This document shows positions 11,033 through 21,349 of a stretch of 64,000 nt of DNA, piece after piece. The position numbers were made by a program, and so were the translations under genes. This DNA comes from Schizochytrium sp. CCTCC M209059 (Eukaryota > Sar > Bigyra > Thraustochytrida > Thraustochytriidae): the NCBI GenBank assembly GCA_000818945.1, contig KN805375.1, positions 393,278 through 457,277 of the forward strand, read 5' to 3'. The notes under the pieces were generated by a model. That model was not told where the DNA came from, searched no databases, and worked only from the letters and a program-made list of their open reading frames with translations. Position 1 is the first letter of the stretch. Each line of letters begins with the position of its first letter.

Positions 11033-12979
11033 TTATCCCATCGAATGTTGCAGCGAGGCAATCTCGCGGTGGAGCGAGTCCAGATTCTCTCGAAGAGTAC
11101 TCGCCAGCTCACGATCTGTAGCTTCCCCAACGCTAGTAGATCCAACGCCAAAGGCTGCCGAGGTGCCAGCTGTGTCGGGCGTAAACACACTGCGCTCGCC
11201 AAAGAGGTCGCGAGCCTCGGTGACTTCCTCCCCCTCCTCCCACCAGCGTCGCTCGAGATTTCGGCCCTGCGTGCCGGACCTTTTTAGTTCTAGATTTGGC
11301 GTACGAGGCGCGCTCACAGATTGCTTGTCCTTCAACAAATCGTCTGGCACAACCTCCATGCCAAGATTATCCTGCGCGACAAGATTACCCAAAAGACCTA
11401 GATTGTCCTGTGTAAAAGAAAGACCGGCTTCTTGAAGCTCCTTCCCTCCTCCTTCCTCTTCTTCTCCAAACGTCTGTGCAGCGCGTCGCCATCCAGTTAT
11501 GCCTGTACGCGCCGAAGACACCGAGGCACCACCGTCCTCGACGCCGGAATAAAGCCCACGTTCCCTTTGCAGGCCGTCCAAAAACTGCCGACGGCGATCG
11601 GCGCGCACCTCCATTTCGCGCAATTGCGCCCGAAGTCGCGAGTTCTCCTGTTCGAGCTTCGTCGCTTTGGTTTCGGACTTTTGTCGTCGCAACTGTTCAT
11701 GATCACGCTGCCGAGACATCTCACCAATGTACCCTTGCTGACTCGACACTTGCTCGTCAAGGCTAGCAAGATGCTCGGTTTGCTGCTGCACCTTTTCCTG
11801 GAGTGCATGAGCTTGCGCCTTTGCACGTACAATAGCAAGTCGGTACTTTGGAACTAACGCGGAAGCTGAAGATCGCACTTGCATCGCTTCCATCTCAAGT
11901 TGCATAGTCTCAAGTTTCCCGGCCAGCTGTCCATTTCGACGCTCAAGGTCCTGGCACAGCTTGCAAAGGTCGCGGACGAGTTTGTCGCGCTCGCCGCCAT
12001 TGCCATGACCTGCAGACCACAAGGTCCCATCCTTGGCAGCTAAAAGCAAGGCCGCCTGAGAAGCCTTTGTCTTGACTTTGCTGATACGCCCTCGTGGTCG
12101 TCGAAACGTCGCGGCTTTGCCCTCATCCTGGGGCCGCGTGTCAGCGTCAAGAAGTAAACTGTCCATAAGTAGAGCACGATCGATGTCGTCTGCGGCGTCG
12201 CCACTGTCTTCCGACCGACTATCACTGCCCCCATCACTATCTCCGCGCGTCTTCGACTCCTCTCCAATCACTAAAAGCTTAGCTTCCGCATGCTTTTGCC
12301 CAGGGAGAATGGCGGCACGACCGAGCTTGTTAGAGGCGTCGCAAATTTTGGCCATGAGACGCTTGGCGGTATGTGAGTTCACAGCGTGAAACCCTCGCGC
12401 GCCGAGATGCCGACGAAGATCAAGCACTGTGCTTTGTATTGCTCGCGTTGCCTCCAAGAGACGCTCACCACGTTCTAATGCGGCTTGTTCGGTGGCCTCC
12501 AGAGAACTTGCAAACCGCTCGAGACGCGCATTCGCGCGATACTTGGCGTCACGCAAGGCCTCTGCCTTCCGCTGGATCTCCTTATTGAGACATTGGATCT
12601 TGTACTCAGCCTCGCGGAGCTTTTCTTTTGCCTCGGCAGCGTCGGCATGCCGACTTTGTTCCTGGGATGCCAAGGTGCCTAATTTCTCCTTGAATGCGGC
12701 ATCTTCGTCAAATTTGTTGTCCAGGTCCACCTTGAGCTTTGCGGCCTGGCGTACGGCAGCAACGGCTCGCGCCTGTGCATGTTTGAGCGCGCGCTCGAGT
12801 TCCTCGCAACGCTGGCATGCATGATTCTGGTCCTCCTGCAGCATGTTCATTGCGCGGCCCGAGCTCCTCCTGTCTTGCACGCTGCCCGCGCTGTCAAAGT
12901 TGTCAAGGCTCGCAGAAACTCCCCGCCGGGGGTCTGCGCGCTCGTCTTCCCACCGCGGCGTGTCTCTTTCGAGCGACAT
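11033..12979 (-). CDS. long coiled-coil protein of unknown function
   Basis: A 648-residue protein if started at ATG 12979 (MSLERDTPRW); the frame is open to another ATG at 13084. Most of it is heptad-like coiled coil: roughly residues 35-190 (for example CEELERALKHAQARAVAAVR), a Ser/Asp-rich linker at about 245-290, then further coiled coil including DLCKLCQDLERRNGQLAGKL. Long, interrupted coiled coils like this are common in centrosomal, basal-body and Golgi-tethering proteins, but I do not recognise the family. It is divergent from an EF-hand gene about 970 bp away. Confidence 0.8.
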   Translation of the reverse strand: MSLERDTPRWEDERADPRRGVSASLDNFDSAGSVQDRRSSGRAMNMLQEDQNHACQRCEELERALKHAQARAVAAVRQAAKLKVDLDNKFDEDAAFKEKLGTLASQEQSRHADAAEAKEKLREAEYKIQCLNKEIQRKAEALRDAKYRANARLERFASSLEATEQAALERGERLLEATRAIQSTVLDLRRHLGARGFHAVNSHTAKRLMAKICDASNKLGRAAILPGQKHAEAKLLVIGEESKTRGDSDGGSDSRSEDSGDAADDIDRALLMDSLLLDADTRPQDEGKAATFRRPRGRISKVKTKASQAALLLAAKDGTLWSAGHGNGGERDKLVRDLCKLCQDLERRNGQLAGKLETMQLEMEAMQVRSSASALVPKYRLAIVRAKAQAHALQEKVQQQTEHLASLDEQVSSQQGYIGEMSRQRDHEQLRRQKSETKATKLEQENSRLRAQLREMEVRADRRRQFLDGLQRERGLYSGVEDGGASVSSARTGITGWRRAAQTFGEEEEGGGKELQEAGLSFTQDNLGLLGNLVAQDNLGMEVVPDDLLKDKQSVSAPRTPNLELKRSGTQGRNLERRWWEEGEEVTEARDLFGERSVFTPDTAGTSAAFGVGSTSVGEATDRELASTLRENLDSLHREIASLQHSMG

Positions 12980-13947
12980 GATTCGTCTTGACGTCGCTTG
13001 CGGGCTCGCTCGCGCAGCACGGTCTCGGCCACGGTCGGTCGCCCTGCAAACCGTCACGACCTTTGTCGACCGGGATGCTTTCAATGCCAGAGGTCTCGGG
13101 TCGACCGTTATACACCAAAAAGCGCAGCGCCGTAGACCCGTAGAGCGGTTCGAGGACCACGACGTGCCAACGAGAACTCCCTCCGCTTTCCCTCGCGCGC
13201 ACCTTGCACGCTGCCAGCGCGCCTGAGCCGACTCTGCGCGCTGTATGCTGGCTCACCTCAACTTGTCTCAGGGCCCGCTATTGGCAGGCCCCCTTTTTTT
13301 TTCCCGCCGCAAAATGGGTTGCGCACGGATCCGTTACATCCTCGCACGAACTGGAACTTCACGTGGCGGCGGCGTCACCGCTGCAAGATGAGCCTTGCTT
13401 ACCTTTCCTTTACTTTTTTTTTAATCGGAGCAAGAGCAGGTATTTGTCTAGCTAGCTATAGCTCCGCGGTAGCTAGAGCCCATGCGTCCCGGCCAGGTCC
13501 GGCTTGGTGGGTTACGCTTTCGCAGCGAACATAACAACAACGTCCGGCCGGCCCACGAGACTTGGAAGTCTTCTACGTGATCCCAAAGGACAAAATTCAC
13601 ACTATCAGAATCCTTAAAGGTGATGTTTCCTCGTCTTGGCTGTCGTCCTAGGAAGCTGTACCGGGCAAATTGACTCAGGTGTGGAAAACCCGTGTTCATA
13701 GCCTCTACTTTCGTCATCCGTGGAAAAAAGTTGTTACCGGATCACTCAGCCATCCAGACTGTTATCCAGCAGCGGAAAAGGACAAAGAACGCGCAGCAGC
13801 AGTGTTGCAAACCCCCAAAAAGCGCTGACCGCGCTGGCTGGCGGCGCAAGGCGCTGGCTGGCGGCGCAAGGCGCCGGCGCAAGGCCGACGACTCCCCTGA
13901 AATGAGCTCCAAAGTAGTGCAAGTCAAGAACACAAGGCCTTTGAACA
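12980..13947. other. divergent promoter region
   Basis: GC-rich near both gene starts, with a (GGCGCAAGGCGCTGGCT) direct repeat near 13841-13880. No gene is recognised. Shadow frames of about 110 codons on each strand overlap one another. Confidence 0.5.
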
Positions 13948-15183
13948 ATGGGCACGGCGGCGTCACGGGGACGACTTCCGCCCGAAGCACTCGAGCACAT
14001 GGCACTCTTCCGCACAATTGGTCTTAATGAAAGACTTGTGGAAAAGTTGTACAGAGGATTCTCGAAGATCGACAAGGATGGAAGCGGGGAGCTCAGCTTG
14101 TTTGAGTTACTTGATCATCTCAAGGTCAGCAAAACACCCTTCACAAAACGTGTCTTCAGCATCTTTGACGAAGACGGTTCCGGATCAATTGATTTCCGTG
14201 AGTTCGTCCTGAGCACATGGAACTACGCCACGCTCACCAAGAGCACCCTTATTATCTTTGCCTTCGACCTCTACGATGGCGACGGAAGCGGCAGTATGGA
14301 ACTCGAAGAGATTATGGACATGTGCAAGGACGTTTATGGCGCAGACTTTGAAAAATCAAGACTTGCGGCGCAGATTATTGAAAAAATTCACAAACTCAAT
14401 GATCCGACACGAGGATCAGGCATCATTACACTCGAAAAGTTCGCAGTCTTTTGCGAGCATCACCCTGGCCTCCTTTACCCTGCATTCACCTTTCAGCAGG
14501 CCCTGCAAAAGTCTATTATTGGAGTCACCTTTTGGGCCAAACTCTCCAAAGAGCGACTCGTTATGCCCAACGGCGTTCAGGTGAGCATCAAGGATATAAT
14601 AACTGCCCACATCGACAAGAACAAATTCAAAGAGCTTTGTGTGCATAACGATCCCGAAAGCGACATGTTGCTTCCGGAGAAGATGCAGCGCGAGGCACGC
14701 AAAACCTTGCTACAGCGTTCGGACACCGCCAATTTCAAGGAAATCTATGACGCAACAGGCACCGTCGCGCGTCGACGTTCCACCCAGGTGTCCCTTCATA
14801 ATGCCGCGAACAAAATAAAAGCGACGCGCGCATTAACGAGCTCTAGCAGCGCCTCCAGACGTCGCACAGAGCCAACAATAAACAATAAGAAGCGCCTCTC
14901 CAAACTTCCAGCGCCAGGAGCGCGTCCAACCGGGCCCAGCGGCCGTGTTGCTCGGAACAACAGCGCGCAAAGTCTGATGTCTCGGCCCGGAATGAGCAGT
15001 CGCTCCGCTTCTGCAATGTCAATACCTACAAAAAATACACGAACAAGCCATCAACAGCAACCGAAGCATCGCGCAAGTGCTGCTGCTGCTGCTGCGCCAC
15101 ACGGGCGCAAAAATTCAGCCGTGAGCAAGCTTCGAATAGAGCCTACCACAGGACCAGAGATACGCGCTCGGCCCGTTCTCTGA
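13948..15183 (+). CDS. EF-hand calcium-binding protein with basic disordered tail
   Basis: A protein of 411 residues. It has three canonical EF-hand loops: DKDGSGELSLFE (42-53), DEDGSGSIDFRE (74-85) and DGDGSGSMELEE (110-121). A fourth, degenerate loop lies near 152-163 (Asp-Pro-Thr-Arg-Gly start). The order resembles calcineurin B/CIB-type sensors. The N-terminus MGTAAS fits an N-myristoylation signal (Gly2, Ser6), so calcium-dependent membrane association is plausible. The C-terminal ~150 residues are basic, Ser/Arg/Ala-rich and disordered, unlike ordinary calcineurin B, and include a short poly-Ala run. The partner is unknown. The gene ends 205 bp from the converging Ufd2 gene, with a C10A8 run just after the stop. 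Confidence 0.88.
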   Translation: MGTAASRGRLPPEALEHMALFRTIGLNERLVEKLYRGFSKIDKDGSGELSLFELLDHLKVSKTPFTKRVFSIFDEDGSGSIDFREFVLSTWNYATLTKSTLIIFAFDLYDGDGSGSMELEEIMDMCKDVYGADFEKSRLAAQIIEKIHKLNDPTRGSGIITLEKFAVFCEHHPGLLYPAFTFQQALQKSIIGVTFWAKLSKERLVMPNGVQVSIKDIITAHIDKNKFKELCVHNDPESDMLLPEKMQREARKTLLQRSDTANFKEIYDATGTVARRRSTQVSLHNAANKIKATRALTSSSSASRRRTEPTINNKKRLSKLPAPGARPTGPSGRVARNNSAQSLMSRPGMSSRSASAMSIPTKNTRTSHQQQPKHRASAAAAAAPHGRKNSAVSKLRIEPTTGPEIRARPVL

Positions 15184-15388
15184 ACCCCCCCCCCCCAAAA
15201 AAAACATTGACTTCTTCTTTAAGAAAAAAATTGACAAAGAAAAAACAAATTTCTCTCCTTGTGAGTCTGTCAAATAGCATCTCAGGTGTCGATAACAACC
15301 TGCGCTCGATCAATCTCGAGCTGTGGGTCTCCTCTCCAAAAGCGACCCTCGGCTTCTGATCTGCCCACAATACCAAAGTTTCCCGCTT

Positions 15389-18300
15389 TCAGGCATCGCC
15401 CTTGGATCCATTGGCATTGCCACGCCTCCAAGCCTCAATCTTGGCCTTGAGCTCTGGCTGCGGCTTTAGCATATCCTGCGAGAGCGGCATCCGGTTAAAT
15501 GGATCTTTCGGATCGTTGAGAAGATGTTGCTCAATGACAGAGCGGTCCACAATTGCATTCGATGTGGGAAGAAGGACCGGATCTTCCATGACTTCCTGCA
15601 TGATCGGATCAAGAAACTCTTCGGGCGCCTCGCCCAGGTCTGCCTCTGCATCTGCAATTCGCTTGGCTTCTGCTTGCGCAGACTTGTTCATGGCGTCAAA
15701 GGAATCAAGCACATCCTGCGGAAGCGATCCGAATTTCTGCACAGTGCGAGAGGCTTTCTCGAAGGCATCATAGTCATAATATGCGCAGGTCGCCATTGCC
15801 GTCGTGAACGAGTCGCCGCCTCCCAGGTAAAAGCGTGCAATGGTCTGATAAACACTCGACAAAAGGTCCTTGGGGTGAAAGTTATATTTTGCCGGGTCGT
15901 CGATTTTGAAGTTGACGCCCCGCGAGCCCGAGAGACTAACAAGAATGCTGCTAAGCATTCCCGCGAGCCGGTTTCCGAGCCCACTGCCCACAAAGGCTCG
16001 CGCAAAGACTTGGTCCAGCGAGAGGTAGCGGAGCATTCCAATCACTTCCCCAGCGAGAAGGAGAGCGCTCGTCACGAACCGCTCGTTGTCTTCAAGGCCT
16101 TGCTCACGCTGCCGCCGGTCCTCCTCGGACATCTGGTTCCATGCGGGCTCGCGACGGTCGAGCTGTGTCTGGCGAATCTCGCGCAACCGCTGCAAGGAGT
16201 CCGCAACACCATCGTTCGTCTGGTTGATGATGCCGTTAGCAAATTTGACGAAGCGCTGCGGCGTTGACGTGGCAAAGGCGTGAAAGGCATCCTTGTGCGC
16301 GTCTTGCTTCCAAATGTACTTGAGCAGAAGCGCAATGTGGTGACGGTAGCCAATGACTTCGTAGTGCCCACACGCTTCGACATCACCGTACAGCTCAAGC
16401 AGGCCTGGGGCTAGGTGCTTGCAAACGAGAGGGGATCCCGCAAGCATGGCGCCTCGGAGGGCTTGCGGTCCACGATCACCACCAGAGCGACGCTCCTGGC
16501 CCTTGTCGCTGTCCGGCAAAAACGCGGCAAAGAGCGTCTCGGCAAACCCGGCGCGGAGGTGCGGACTGTGCACAAGTTTGGGACTTGCCATAAAGGCGAC
16601 AAAGGCTGCGACGAGCGTTTGGAGCGCTTCCGGGTCGGCACCATCAAGTCGCTCGGGGGCATGGTAGGCCAGAGACTTGATCAGATGCGTGGCATCGTCA
16701 AGAATGTGCTCGGGCGTGGACTGGAGCTCCTGCGCGGGTGCAGGGTCGCTCTTGAGCGGAAGCTCGAGCTCGTCGAGGGAGGTCATGTCTGTTCCCTGTG
16801 CCTTACTCAGGAGCCAGCGCACGTAGAGCGCATGCAGGAGAATGGCATCACTGACGAGCGACGGCTCATATGCCAGCGTTTGTGTCGCGTACAGCTGTTG
16901 CAAAAGAGACGCAAATTGTTCGCGCTCCTGGCTGGGCGGCGCCATGGGGCCGAGGGCGGCAGCGCCCATGGATCGCTGCATATGAGAGAGGTGACGCTCG
17001 TAATTGTCGATGCGGCGGGTGCATGCAATGGGGCCCAAATGGACGGCGCGGAGCGCGTAGAAAAAGCACCGCGTGACAAAGTTGTACTCGGCCTCTGCCT
17101 CGGCGTCTGTCATTTCAACATCATCATTGGCCCCAGCTCCGCACAGTTTGGTGAGATCATGTGGAAAGGCGCGCGAGCGAAAGGTCCCATCAATGAGTTT
17201 CAATTTGTCAGAGCCTGGCTTGATAAAGGGCCTGCACAGCTGCAGCATTACTGACGCAAGATTGACGCAAAAACCGTCGGAGGACACCTCGTTGCGATTT
17301 GGCTGCATTTGCGCTCGTGCTTTATTGAGCTCCAGAGCCCGGGCCACCCAGTCCATCATTTGGTTCCGCGGGTCCTGACCCGCGCGGCATACGTTGAGCA
17401 TGGAGCGTCCTACCTGGCTCACCAGTGCAGCGACTTGCTGTGAAAGCGTATTCTGAATGCCCTTGATGTCGGCAGGAACGCGCGCCAGCGGATTGGCAAA
17501 GAACTCGCGAACTACGGGAGGCGAAGTGGGGGACGGGCGCAAAAAGGTGGCCCAAAACGCCTCGAGCTCAATGCGTCGCCCATTCTTGATTTGCTCATTT
17601 CTGTTGCGCATCATTTGCATCATCATCTGGTACATGGGGTGGTTCGGGTCAATGCCTTGGGGCACGTCTTGGTTGGCTGGGCGCACGGAGCGCGTCTCAG
17701 AGTATGCTGACGCGCCATTGCGAGTCTCCTCGCCCGCGATGCGGCGCGCAATATGTGCGCCAAAGGGTTTTTGCGCGCAAAGCGCGCTGAGCACCGCAAT
17801 GGGTCCGAGTGCAAAAGGCGCGGCGGATTCGACAGCTTTGCGCATATCTTTTTCGGTTTTGTCGAGCATGGGATCGAGAATTTGCCCTACACAGTCCTGA
17901 CGGACAGTCTCCTGCGCAAGGTGCTCAAGCAGGTGGCGCGCGGCGCTTTGACGTGAGGTCGATCCGTCACCGCCTTCGAGAGCTCCGATGAGACCCTGCA
18001 TGGGCGAGGCGCCCGAAGCTGGCGTGGGAAACATGTCGGGCTCCAAAAGAACCGTCACAGCGTAAGACACGATAAAGTTTTGACACTCCGAAAGCAGCGC
18101 AACAATCGACTCGTCGGCGCCGCGGTTCCGCCGAATGTTGTCGAGACGATCAAAGCAAGAGATGAGGTACTCGAGCGGGGTTTCGCGCCTTGCGAATTCG
18201 GGCAGGTCGATGGGGAGCATGGCAAGACGGAGGTAGAGGGCCTCTTCGATGTTGTCGCCGCTGAGCTTCGCTGCGCCTTCGTGCTCCATCTCGGTTAGCC

Positions 18301-18862
18301 TCACTAGAGATTGTCCTGCGCCGCGCTTGTTTCCTAAACAGATTGCAAAGACCCGTGAAAGAGTTTCATCTTCTGGATCGAGGTTGCTGACTTTCTTTTT
18401 CTTGGCTTGGGCTTGCGAGGCGCTCTCCTTCACGTCGCTGGGCTCGCTCGCACTCTCTTCGCTCGCTTGCTTGGCTACTTTGGGAGCCGGTCGAGAGACC
18501 TTCGCATTGTCTTGTTCGCTTTCCTGTGTCTCTTCCTGCTGTGCTGCATCTCCTTGACCTGGCTCTTGTGTTTTTGGCTGCTCTTGTTCTTGTTGTTGTT
18601 CTTGCTGCTGCTGCTGCTGATGCTGCTGCTTTGGAGCAGAGACAGCGGCCGGAGGTTCTTTGGGTTCCTGTTGCACCCCTTGGTCTTGCTGCTGCTGCTG
18701 CTGTTGTTGCGTTTGCGGTTGCTGCAGCCTCGCGAGTCTTTTGGCGCGCATCTCCTCCGACGTCAGCGTTGGCGCCTGCTGCTGATGCTGCTCGTCCTGG
18801 TTCTCGGCTGCAGCATCGTCTTCATTCTCGTCGCGCACGACGAGGCCTCGCAGAAAGTTCAT
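15389..18862 (-). CDS. UFD2: ubiquitin conjugation factor E4 (Ufd2/UBE4), U-box protein
   Basis: A protein of 1157 residues. The C-terminal U-box (about 1082-1150) reads FLDPIMQEVMEDPVLLPTS and continues with DRSVIEQHLLNDPKDPFNR, typical of Ufd2/UBE4. The large Ufd2 core lies upstream. The protein extends ubiquitin chains on substrates already marked by E3 ligases and works with Cdc48/p97 in ubiquitin-fusion degradation and ERAD. The first ~110 residues are strongly Gln/Glu-rich low complexity (CTG/TTG runs on the plus strand near 18570-18720), longer than in yeast or animal homologues. No intron is needed. It is divergent from the ABHD-type hydrolase. Confidence 0.96.
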   Translation of the reverse strand: MNFLRGLVVRDENEDDAAAENQDEQHQQQAPTLTSEEMRAKRLARLQQPQTQQQQQQQQDQGVQQEPKEPPAAVSAPKQQHQQQQQQEQQQEQEQPKTQEPGQGDAAQQEETQESEQDNAKVSRPAPKVAKQASEESASEPSDVKESASQAQAKKKKVSNLDPEDETLSRVFAICLGNKRGAGQSLVRLTEMEHEGAAKLSGDNIEEALYLRLAMLPIDLPEFARRETPLEYLISCFDRLDNIRRNRGADESIVALLSECQNFIVSYAVTVLLEPDMFPTPASGASPMQGLIGALEGGDGSTSRQSAARHLLEHLAQETVRQDCVGQILDPMLDKTEKDMRKAVESAAPFALGPIAVLSALCAQKPFGAHIARRIAGEETRNGASAYSETRSVRPANQDVPQGIDPNHPMYQMMMQMMRNRNEQIKNGRRIELEAFWATFLRPSPTSPPVVREFFANPLARVPADIKGIQNTLSQQVAALVSQVGRSMLNVCRAGQDPRNQMMDWVARALELNKARAQMQPNRNEVSSDGFCVNLASVMLQLCRPFIKPGSDKLKLIDGTFRSRAFPHDLTKLCGAGANDDVEMTDAEAEAEYNFVTRCFFYALRAVHLGPIACTRRIDNYERHLSHMQRSMGAAALGPMAPPSQEREQFASLLQQLYATQTLAYEPSLVSDAILLHALYVRWLLSKAQGTDMTSLDELELPLKSDPAPAQELQSTPEHILDDATHLIKSLAYHAPERLDGADPEALQTLVAAFVAFMASPKLVHSPHLRAGFAETLFAAFLPDSDKGQERRSGGDRGPQALRGAMLAGSPLVCKHLAPGLLELYGDVEACGHYEVIGYRHHIALLLKYIWKQDAHKDAFHAFATSTPQRFVKFANGIINQTNDGVADSLQRLREIRQTQLDRREPAWNQMSEEDRRQREQGLEDNERFVTSALLLAGEVIGMLRYLSLDQVFARAFVGSGLGNRLAGMLSSILVSLSGSRGVNFKIDDPAKYNFHPKDLLSSVYQTIARFYLGGGDSFTTAMATCAYYDYDAFEKASRTVQKFGSLPQDVLDSFDAMNKSAQAEAKRIADAEADLGEAPEEFLDPIMQEVMEDPVLLPTSNAIVDRSVIEQHLLNDPKDPFNRMPLSQDMLKPQPELKAKIEAWRRGNANGSKGDA

Positions 18863-19959
18863 GGCGTCGCAACTCTCGTCAACGATGCCGTGGCGTTATA
18901 TCTTTTCCTCCCGGTCTGTTGTCTGTCGCCCCAAAAAGACGAAAGGCCTTTCGTCTTGAGGAACGAAGCCGCGTCCAGCGACAGTCACGCGCGCGAGCTC
19001 GCTGCTCCCGTAGCTGCCTCCCGCCACTCGCCGCCGCCACGGCCACGCTGCCTGCGAGTGCTCCGTTCCGTGTCTTCGCGACGATTGAATTGGGGTTTGT
19101 TTGTTTTGTTTGTTTTGTTTGTTTTGTTTGTTTGTTTGTTTGTTTGTTAATTCACCCCCCCAATCGAACAGATCAAGATTTTCCAAGTAAGAGGAAACTT
19201 ACATGCGATCTGCTCACTGTCAGCTACGTCGAGACCTAGATAGACGAGTGGCTGCTTGTCCGAAACCGGTCGGGATGGCTGCCGGCCGCATGATAGGAAG
19301 CTTGCTGCAGTGCATTCCACACCGTGAGCTGGTCAATCCCAGAAACCGAGCAGTAACTTCACATTACAAAATATCAAATGATGAGCGCCCGTCAAGAGAA
19401 ATTTCGAGGCACTATGTAAGTTAGCACAGGTTCGCACACCATGACCTTCGGTACATAGGTCTATTGCGCGTGGGAAATAAAATAATGTCCACAATATAAT
19501 AACAAGGAGCACATGGACCAGGTACAACTAACTATAAAGGTTCTCATCGAGCGAAAGAGCACGCTTTAGATGAGGAGGGTTTACAGCTCTTGCTGCGAAA
19601 GAGGACTTCTTGCTGCTCCTGCTGCTATTGACCTGCTGCTCCTGCTACTTTTGCTGCCTCTGCTGCAAGTTTCCCTGTACTTCTGGTGCTGTCTCTGGTG
19701 CTTTTGATGCTTCTGGCTCCTGTTACTGCTGGGTGTAGCAATCAAGTCTCGGCCCCATGGAACTCGACGCGAGGCAGAGTGAGGCCAAGCCAGGTTTTTA
19801 CGATTCTGCAGCGGAGCAAGACGCGCCTGAGGACAGGCGAGTGCTCGTGGCAAGAAAGCGCAGCTGCAGAGCGCAAAGCTCACCTTGCCTGCCAGCAAGC
19901 TAGTTGGCGAAGAACAAAACAGAGCAGAGCAAAGTCTTGCTTGGTCAAGGCAAGACGCT
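18863..19959. other. divergent promoter region with (TTTG)n repeat
   Basis: Contains an imperfect TTTTG/TTTG repeat (about 19094-19148) and CTGCTGCT-type runs near 19590-19720. Frames crossing the TTTG run encode Phe/Val repeats and are not genes. Nothing else is recognised. Confidence 0.55.
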
Positions 19960-21156
19960 ATGGCGACCTCGCGGGTACGGACGACGGCAACCAAGACAAT
20001 GGCCGCCGTTTTGGCTGCTGTGCTTGCAGCGCGCCTCGTCTACGTGCAAAAGACCAAGCAGAATGAGATTGTCTATAGCGCGGAGAGTGAAAAGTCGAGC
20101 CGACTTGTGCAAAGTATTCGCCATGTCGCCGCTACGTACGTGGCACCGTGGTGGGCGCCGACGGGCGTGCTGCAGACCATCGTTGCGGAACTCATGTCGG
20201 CCGAGCCTGAGCTGGCCAAAGGTTTCCGGCGCGAGACCCTGCAGTTAGCAGAAATGAAAAAGCGTCCTGAATCCACATGCTGTCCGGATGTGGTCCCGTC
20301 AGGTGTCGTTTCCCTCGACTGGCTCGACGGCGACCGACCCGCGACGGCGCCAATCATACTTTTGGTCCCCGGGCTTACCGGCAGTAGCGAAAGCGCATTT
20401 ATCCGACGCGCCGCAAAGCACTTGACCGCAGCCGGATTTCGCGTTGCATGCTATAATCCGCGTGGACGGGGAGGCAATGCGCTCGAGACACCTTTCCTTT
20501 ACAGTGCTGGCTTTACGGAGGATTTGCGCCGCGTAGTCAAGCATGTGCGCGAGACGAACGGGTCGGCTAAATGCTTCTTCGCTGCTGGTTACTCGCTAGG
20601 AAGCAACTACTTGGCCAAGTTTGTGGGTGAGGAAGGTGAGTCGTGTCTCTTGGATGGCGCAGCCTGCCTCGCGTGCCCGGTCGACTGCCTGAGCATTGCG
20701 CACTCCTTGAATACGACGGTTGGAGGCCGCCTCATGAACCCTATCTTGGTCTCATTTGTGAAAAAGATGGCGACGCACCATCGCGAGGTTCTGGAGCGTG
20801 CACCGGACCTCTTTGACTTTGTGCAAATGGAGGACACGCGCACGATGCAGCACTTCGACCACGTTATGACGGCACCCTCGTTTGGTTTCAATACCGCCTC
20901 GGACTACTATCGATACGCAAGCAGTGGTCTCGTACTGCACCGCATCGCGCGACCGACGCTCTTTATTTCAGCCCGCAATGACCCCATTTGCCCTGGTTCA
21001 AGCATTCACATGGATAGTTTCGAGACCAATCGCAATCTCATTTCCGTGCGGACAGCGGGAGGAGGTCATAGCATGGATTGGCCTACATCGACGCTAGAGC
21101 CATGGTCAGCCAAAGTCTTAGTTCAGTACTTTACGGCCCTGGTTCAAGAATGCTGA
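19960..21156 (+). CDS. alpha/beta hydrolase, ABHD1/ABHD3 (EMB8/YMR210w) type
   Basis: A 398-residue protein if started at ATG 19960 (MATSRVRTT); an in-frame ATG at 19885 would add 25 residues. A hydrophobic stretch near residues 14-29 looks like a signal anchor. The hydrolase core starts with ILLVPGLTGSSES. The nucleophile elbow is GYSLGSNYL with Ser212, and the probable triad partners are Asp341 (ARNDPICP) and His370 (GGGHSMDW). Members of this family act on phospholipids or medium-chain esters at membranes; the substrate here cannot be read from sequence. It ends 193 bp from the converging mitochondrial-like gene. Confidence 0.92.
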   Translation: MATSRVRTTATKTMAAVLAAVLAARLVYVQKTKQNEIVYSAESEKSSRLVQSIRHVAATYVAPWWAPTGVLQTIVAELMSAEPELAKGFRRETLQLAEMKKRPESTCCPDVVPSGVVSLDWLDGDRPATAPIILLVPGLTGSSESAFIRRAAKHLTAAGFRVACYNPRGRGGNALETPFLYSAGFTEDLRRVVKHVRETNGSAKCFFAAGYSLGSNYLAKFVGEEGESCLLDGAACLACPVDCLSIAHSLNTTVGGRLMNPILVSFVKKMATHHREVLERAPDLFDFVQMEDTRTMQHFDHVMTAPSFGFNTASDYYRYASSGLVLHRIARPTLFISARNDPICPGSSIHMDSFETNRNLISVRTAGGGHSMDWPTSTLEPWSAKVLVQYFTALVQEC

Positions 21157-21349
21157 CCCAAATGAAAATGCTGCGAGGTCTTGTGGGCATGGTAGGAGAA
21201 GCAGTCGTGACAGTAGCCTAGTAGTAGCAGCAGCGACAGCATCCCTTCAAAGCTTGGTCCATGTCATTTGTTGTCCTTTTCTGGTTTTCTTGAGGAAGCG
21301 ACAAAATACGATCTAGGAAGAAAAAAAAAAAGAATATTGCGATTCTACT

